Of a DNA stretch of 64,000 nucleotides, positions 61,269-64,000 are shown piece after piece (position 1 is the stretch's first letter; every line of letters starts with the position of its first letter). Source of the stretch: Mycolicibacterium sp. J2 (GTDB lineage Bacteria; Actinomycetota; Actinomycetes; Mycobacteriales; Mycobacteriaceae). The stretch is taken from the NCBI RefSeq assembly GCF_026240945.1, contig NZ_JAPFPY010000004.1, positions 147,883 to 211,882 on the forward strand, read 5' to 3'. Both the position numbers and the translations under genes were made by a program. The notes under the pieces are model-generated. The model was not told the DNA's origin and did no database searches. It saw only the letters and a list, made by a program, of their open reading frames with translations.

Positions 61269-62213
61269 ATGGCGCTGACGATCGATCCGCAGGTGCTCGA
61301 CGGTCTCAGCCGGTTCGTCGGCGCAGACGCGGTGCCGCCCCCGGTGGGCGATGTGGCCACGCGCCGCGCCAACAGCGCCGAACTGTTCCAGCGGCTCACC
61401 GATACCCGGACACCGCCGCCGGGGATCAAACGCACCGACTACACCGCGACTGGTCATGACGGCGCCGAGATCGGCATGGCCTGGTTCGCGGGCGCGTCAC
61501 CGTCCGGTGCTGCTGTGGTGTATCTCCACGGGGGCGGCATGATCCTGCCGATGCAGCCCGTGTACGACGTCGCGATGCGGGCGTACGCGGCCGACAGTGG
61601 TGCATCGATGTTGCTCGTCGATTACCGCGTGGCTCCGGAACATCCGCACCCCACGCCGGTCGAGGACTGCTACACGGGTTTGATGTGGCTGGCCGAGCAC
61701 TGCGCGGAACTGGGCGTCGATCCGGCGCGGATCGCGGTGATGGGGGACAGTGCCGGTGGCGGTTTGGCCGCCGGGGTCGCCCTGCTGGCCCGTGATCGGG
61801 GTGGCCCGGCGCTGGCTCAGCAGATCCTGATCTACCCGATGCTCGACGACCGGACGGTGGAACCGGATCCTCAACTGCCGCCGGAGTATCTGGTGTGGAA
61901 CTACGACGACAACCGGACCGGCTGGGGTGCACTGCTCGGTGCCGCGGCGGGCGGTCCTGACGTGTCGCCGTACGCGGCGCCGGCGCGGGCAACCGATCTG
62001 GCCGGGTTGCCCGACACCTACATCGATGTCGGCGATCTGGACATCTTCCGTAACGAGAACATCGACTATGCGCGCCGCCTGATCGACGCCGGTGTTCCCA
62101 CCGAACTGCGGGTGCTGCCGGGCTGCCCGCACGCATTCGAGGCTTTCGCCGAACAGGCGGCGGTATCGCAGCGGGTGATGGCCGACCGACTCGTCAGGTT
62201 GCGCAGCCTCTGA
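61269..62213 (+). CDS. Alpha/beta hydrolase, hormone-sensitive lipase family
   Basis: A 314-residue esterase of the Lip/HSL type. The oxyanion-hole motif HGGG is near residue 87 (YLHGGGMI), the nucleophile elbow GDSAGGG around 160, and the catalytic Asp and His appear in DVGDLDIF (about 257) and PHAFEAF (about 288). Mycobacterial relatives hydrolyse short acyl esters. It stands alone, divergent from the DUF732 gene. Confidence 0.88.
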   Translation: MALTIDPQVLDGLSRFVGADAVPPPVGDVATRRANSAELFQRLTDTRTPPPGIKRTDYTATGHDGAEIGMAWFAGASPSGAAVVYLHGGGMILPMQPVYDVAMRAYAADSGASMLLVDYRVAPEHPHPTPVEDCYTGLMWLAEHCAELGVDPARIAVMGDSAGGGLAAGVALLARDRGGPALAQQILIYPMLDDRTVEPDPQLPPEYLVWNYDDNRTGWGALLGAAAGGPDVSPYAAPARATDLAGLPDTYIDVGDLDIFRNENIDYARRLIDAGVPTELRVLPGCPHAFEAFAEQAAVSQRVMADRLVRLRSL

Positions 62214-62221
62214 CGCGGGGT

Positions 62222-62470
62222 TCACGCCGCGCGGGATCGGACCAACCGGAGCAGATCACGCAGGGCGCAGTGCAGTTCGCATTTGACCACCGATTCCGGC
62301 AGGCGAAGATCGTCGGCGATTTCCGCGGTGGTGCACCGGTCGAAGTGGGCGCGCCGGATCAGGTCTCGGTGCAAGGGTGGCAGTGACTTCAAGGCTGCGA
62401 CCACCGTGGCCCGGTCCGGCGGGTACGCGGCGCTGCCATGAGCAACGTCGGTGACGTGAATGGTGACCAC
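62222..62470 (-). CDS. Small sigma factor region-4-like DNA-binding protein
   Basis: An 82-residue protein containing only a sigma-70 region 4 helix-turn-helix: ALKSLPPLHRDLIRRAHFDRC, then TTAEIADDLRLPESVVKCEL. Region 2 is absent, so it is not a complete sigma factor and may bind DNA as an accessory regulator or be the remnant of an ECF sigma gene. GTG 62468-62470 starts 4 bases after the GntR stop, so the two are probably co-translated. The convergent hydrolase gene ends 8 bp away. Confidence 0.65.
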   Translation of the reverse strand: MVTIHVTDVAHGSAAYPPDRATVVAALKSLPPLHRDLIRRAHFDRCTTAEIADDLRLPESVVKCELHCALRDLLRLVRSRAA

Positions 62471-62474
62471 CTGA

Positions 62475-63167
62475 CTAGCTCTGTCGGCTGGGGCCGGTAG
62501 CGACGTCGGTGCCGTCAACGCCGGCGGCACCCTGTATCTCGAGCATGTGGGTGAGGATGAAGTCGTGTGAGGAGGACAGGTGCTCGCGGGTGAGCTGGCC
62601 TGCCAGAGGCCCGTCGCCGCGTTCGACGGCGTCCAGAATCTTCAGGTGTTCGGTGTCGAGGTGCTCGGTCTGGCCCACGATTTCGAGGTGGAAGTACATG
62701 TAACGGTCGGTCAGGCAGCGGAGCTGTTCGACGAGTTCGATCATCCGGGGTCGATTCGCCCGGCGGTACACCGACGCGTGGAAGGCGGTGTTGGCGTTCA
62801 GCCAGCGGCGGGCGTCGGTCTCCTTCCTCATGACGTCCAGGTGGTGGCGCATCGAAAGGATGTCTGCGCGGCCGACATTCGGCACGGCGAGCTCGGTGGC
62901 GACGGGCTCGACGGCCTGGCGTAATTCGTAGAGCTCTTGGAGTTCAGCGACGGACATGCCGGTGACCACGGCGGTGGCGTTGGTGCTCGGCTGGACCAGG
63001 CCCTCCCCGGCGAGGACGGCCAGGGCGTCCCGCACGGGGATGCGGCTGACGCCGAAGCGTTCGGCTGTGCACTGCTGGGATAGCCGCGCCCCCGGCGCCA
63101 GGTCGCCCTGCAGAATCTCGGCCCGCAGCACCGACGCCACCCGGCCTGCGGCGTTCTCATTTCCCAT
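62475..63167 (-). CDS. GntR-family regulator, FadR subgroup
   Basis: A 230-residue GntR regulator: winged helix in residues 1-70 (GRVASVLRAEILQGDLAPGARLSQ... SRIPVRDALAVLAGEGLV) and an all-helical FCD effector domain with D-x3-H-type metal-binding residues (MRHHLDVM, TAFHASVYRRA, DRYMYFHLE). I start at ATG 63165-63167, with AGGGAG upstream; a longer start is possible. It precedes the region-4-like gene and has a TGTATACA palindrome at its promoter, so it may regulate itself. Confidence 0.87.
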   Translation of the reverse strand: MGNENAAGRVASVLRAEILQGDLAPGARLSQQCTAERFGVSRIPVRDALAVLAGEGLVQPSTNATAVVTGMSVAELQELYELRQAVEPVATELAVPNVGRADILSMRHHLDVMRKETDARRWLNANTAFHASVYRRANRPRMIELVEQLRCLTDRYMYFHLEIVGQTEHLDTEHLKILDAVERGDGPLAGQLTREHLSSSHDFILTHMLEIQGAAGVDGTDVATGPSRQS

Positions 63168-63195
63168 AGCTGCTCCCTGGATACGATCTACGGAG

Positions 63196-63205
63196 ATTGT
63201 ATACA
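63196..63205 (-). promoter_or_regulatory. GntR operator/-10 overlap
   Basis: TGTATACA (63198-63205) is a perfect 8-bp palindrome of the kind bound by FadR-type GntR proteins. On the minus strand it overlaps a -10-like TACAAT (complement of 63196-63201), about 30 bases before the start codon. Confidence 0.55.
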
Positions 63206-63448
63206 GCGCGTTCGGCCGTGGAGGTCGCATTCCTTGCTGCTGACCGGCTTATATGGCATTGAACAGGCATAGTGTGAATGTGCTGTATTCGCCACGATCG
63301 CGCTGTTTTCGTGCTTTTGCGGGGCTATCGAGCTGCACGCGGAAGCCGACAGACGCCCGGCGTTGCCAATGACGTGGTCGGCGCGGAACCCACTCATCGC
63401 CCGTCGCCTCACCACGTGCGAAGATGCCTGTCGCGCCGATGCGCGACA
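63206..63448. other. Non-coding stretch before the tRNA
   Basis: About 240 bp with no gene I would support. It ends with an inverted repeat CTGTCGCGC/GCGCGACAG (63429-63437 and 63441-63449) just before the tRNA, possibly a terminator or processing structure. Confidence 0.4.
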
Positions 63449-63522
63449 GGGGCGGTAGCTCAGTTGGTTAGAGCCGGGGACTCATAATCCCTTGGTCGCG
63501 GGTTCGAGCCCCGCCCGCCCCA
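63449..63522 (+). tRNA. tRNA with CAT anticodon (Met, or Ile2 if lysidinylated)
   Basis: All arms fold: acceptor GGGGCGG/CCGCCCC, D-arm GCTC/GAGC, anticodon stem GGGGA/TCCCT (one G-U), loop CTCATAA with CAT at 63483-63485, T-arm GCGGG-TTCGAGC-CCCGC, and discriminator A63522. CCA is not encoded. The acceptor's first pair is G-C, so this is not the initiator type by that criterion; elongator Met or Ile2 cannot be told apart here. An integrase fragment downstream suggests that it served as an attachment site. Confidence 0.95.
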
Positions 63523-63554
63523 CTCTGAACAGCCCCACTCTGAACAGCCCCACT
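63517..63554. repeat. 15-bp tandem repeat starting in the tRNA 3' end
   Basis: The unit GCCCCACTCTGAACA occurs twice in tandem (63517-63531, 63532-63546), with a partial third copy GCCCCACT (63547-63554). The first copy begins inside the acceptor arm of the tRNA. Such repeats at a tRNA 3' end may be leftover attachment-site copies; slippage is the alternative. Confidence 0.6.
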
Positions 63555-63583
63555 TCGGAGGGTGTTTTGGCGATTGCTGGCGA

Positions 63584-63865
63584 TCATCCATCGCTTATGG
63601 CACGGTCCAGCAGGTCCGCGACCTGGATGTGGACCCGCCCGCGCGCCATGTAGCGATCCTCGGTCATCGATACCTTGGAGTGGCCGAGCTGATCCGCCCC
63701 TACCCGTGCCGACAGACCACCGTCGTCTATCAGGGTGGCGACAGTCCTGCGGAATGAGTGGGTGGTGACCTCGGGGACACCAAGCGCCTCGCGGACCCGA
63801 CGCCATTGCTTGCCGAAGTTATTCGGGTCGCGCCAGGTGCCCGTCTGGGATCGGGTCTGCTGCAC
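63584..63865 (-). pseudogene. C-terminal fragment of a tyrosine-recombinase integrase
   Basis: The 93-residue frame carries the C-terminal catalytic residues of a phage-type integrase: R in THSFRRT, LGHSK with the H/K, and the nucleophile Tyr in EDRYM. The N-terminal arm-binding, core-binding and first catalytic-Arg regions are missing. The open frame stops near 63866, close to where the IS element seems to begin. It faces the tRNA, the usual position of an integrase at its attachment site. Confidence 0.85.
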
Positions 63866-63922
63866 GAGTAGGTGACATCTGAGTTGGCTTGCCCTGCGTG
63901 GGCGGGCTGGAAGGATGTCCCC

Positions 63923-64000
63923 ATGGCAAGGCCCTATCCCCGTGAGTTCCGCGACGACGTCGTGCGCGTGGCCCGCAACCGCGATGACGGGGTGACGATC
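63923..64000 (+). mobile_element. Start of an IS3-type transposase OrfA (runs off the right edge)
   Basis: The ATG at 63923 begins MARPYPREFRDDVVRVAR and continues to the edge. This is typical of the N terminus of IS3-family OrfA (HTH) proteins in actinobacteria. The element's left end is likely close to TGACATCTGAGTT at about 63873-63885, but the terminal repeat cannot be confirmed because the other end is outside the window. Confidence 0.75.

Noticed and set aside
1..64000. CRISPR arrays, rRNA operons and complete prophages
   Set aside because: No spaced direct repeats, no rRNA sequence and no phage structural genes were seen; the only mobile traces are at the right end.

Overview
The window is high-GC actinobacterial DNA and reads as the chromosome of a Mycobacterium/Mycolicibacterium, probably an environmental fast grower. 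The evidence is gene content and order that I recognise from the M. tuberculosis Rv2367c-to-Rv2314c interval: ybeY, CBS protein, era, amiA2, recO, uppS, zur-smtB, glyS, Rv2345-like, dgt, dnaG, Rv2342-like, the Rv2326c/Rv2325c ECF transporter, uspABC and the TldD/TldE pair. The window also holds MmpL, cutinase, EspA/EspE-like and Rv1733c-family genes. The species cannot be fixed from the sequence alone.

Layout. 1-9.7 kb is a core block: RNA maturation (ybeY, era), an amidase, recO, uppS, a NUDIX gene, the zinc regulators zur and smtB with a perfect palindromic operator, and glyS. 9.7-16.2 kb is accessory: an EspA/EspE-like secreted protein paired with a lipoprotein, an HxlR-controlled dehydrogenase cluster (SDR, zinc ADH, DUF302), and a TPM-domain membrane protein. 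16.2-22 kb has dgt, dnaG, small secreted proteins, tRNA-Asn, a cutinase and an LppP/LprE-like lipoprotein. 22-29 kb holds a TetR/MmpL pair, an acyl-CoA oxidase-like gene, a VIT-family metal transporter and a phytase-like lipoprotein. 29.2-33.4 kb is a compact cluster of XRE-cupin regulator, NCS1 permease and two 2OG-Fe(II) oxygenases. 33.4-46 kb has an MFS/MarR pair, a fused ECF transporter, uspABC, a PucR regulator, a GreA-like gene behind a strongly foldable leader, and tldD/tldE.

The most unusual region is 46.1-58 kb. Thirteen minus-strand genes run from a SorC-family regulator (57949) to a degenerate IspD homologue (47184): gutM, a glucitol-type PTS (IIC, IIC, IIB, IIA), an oxidoreductase of the Brucella DRL family (DXR-like, DXP/MEP interconverting), an acetoin/pyruvate dehydrogenase-type complex (E1alpha, E1beta, E2, E3), an HPr and the IspD-like protein. 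A second, intact IspD-like gene lies convergent to its end. I infer a catabolic route for 2-C-methyl-D-erythritol: PTS uptake gives MEP, the DRL enzyme runs in reverse to DXP, and the acyloin-cleaving complex splits DXP to acetyl-CoA and glyceraldehyde 3-phosphate. I do not know of a description of such a pathway.

The right end (58-64 kb) has an Rv1733c-family protein, several regulators, an SDR, a lipase-family hydrolase, and a CAT-anticodon tRNA. Beside the tRNA lies the C-terminal fragment of a tyrosine integrase, cut off next to the start of an IS transposase, which suggests the edge of an integrated element.

Many genes have a -10 hexamer 6-8 bases before the start codon, so leaderless transcripts look common. 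No CRISPR array, rRNA or complete insertion sequence was seen.
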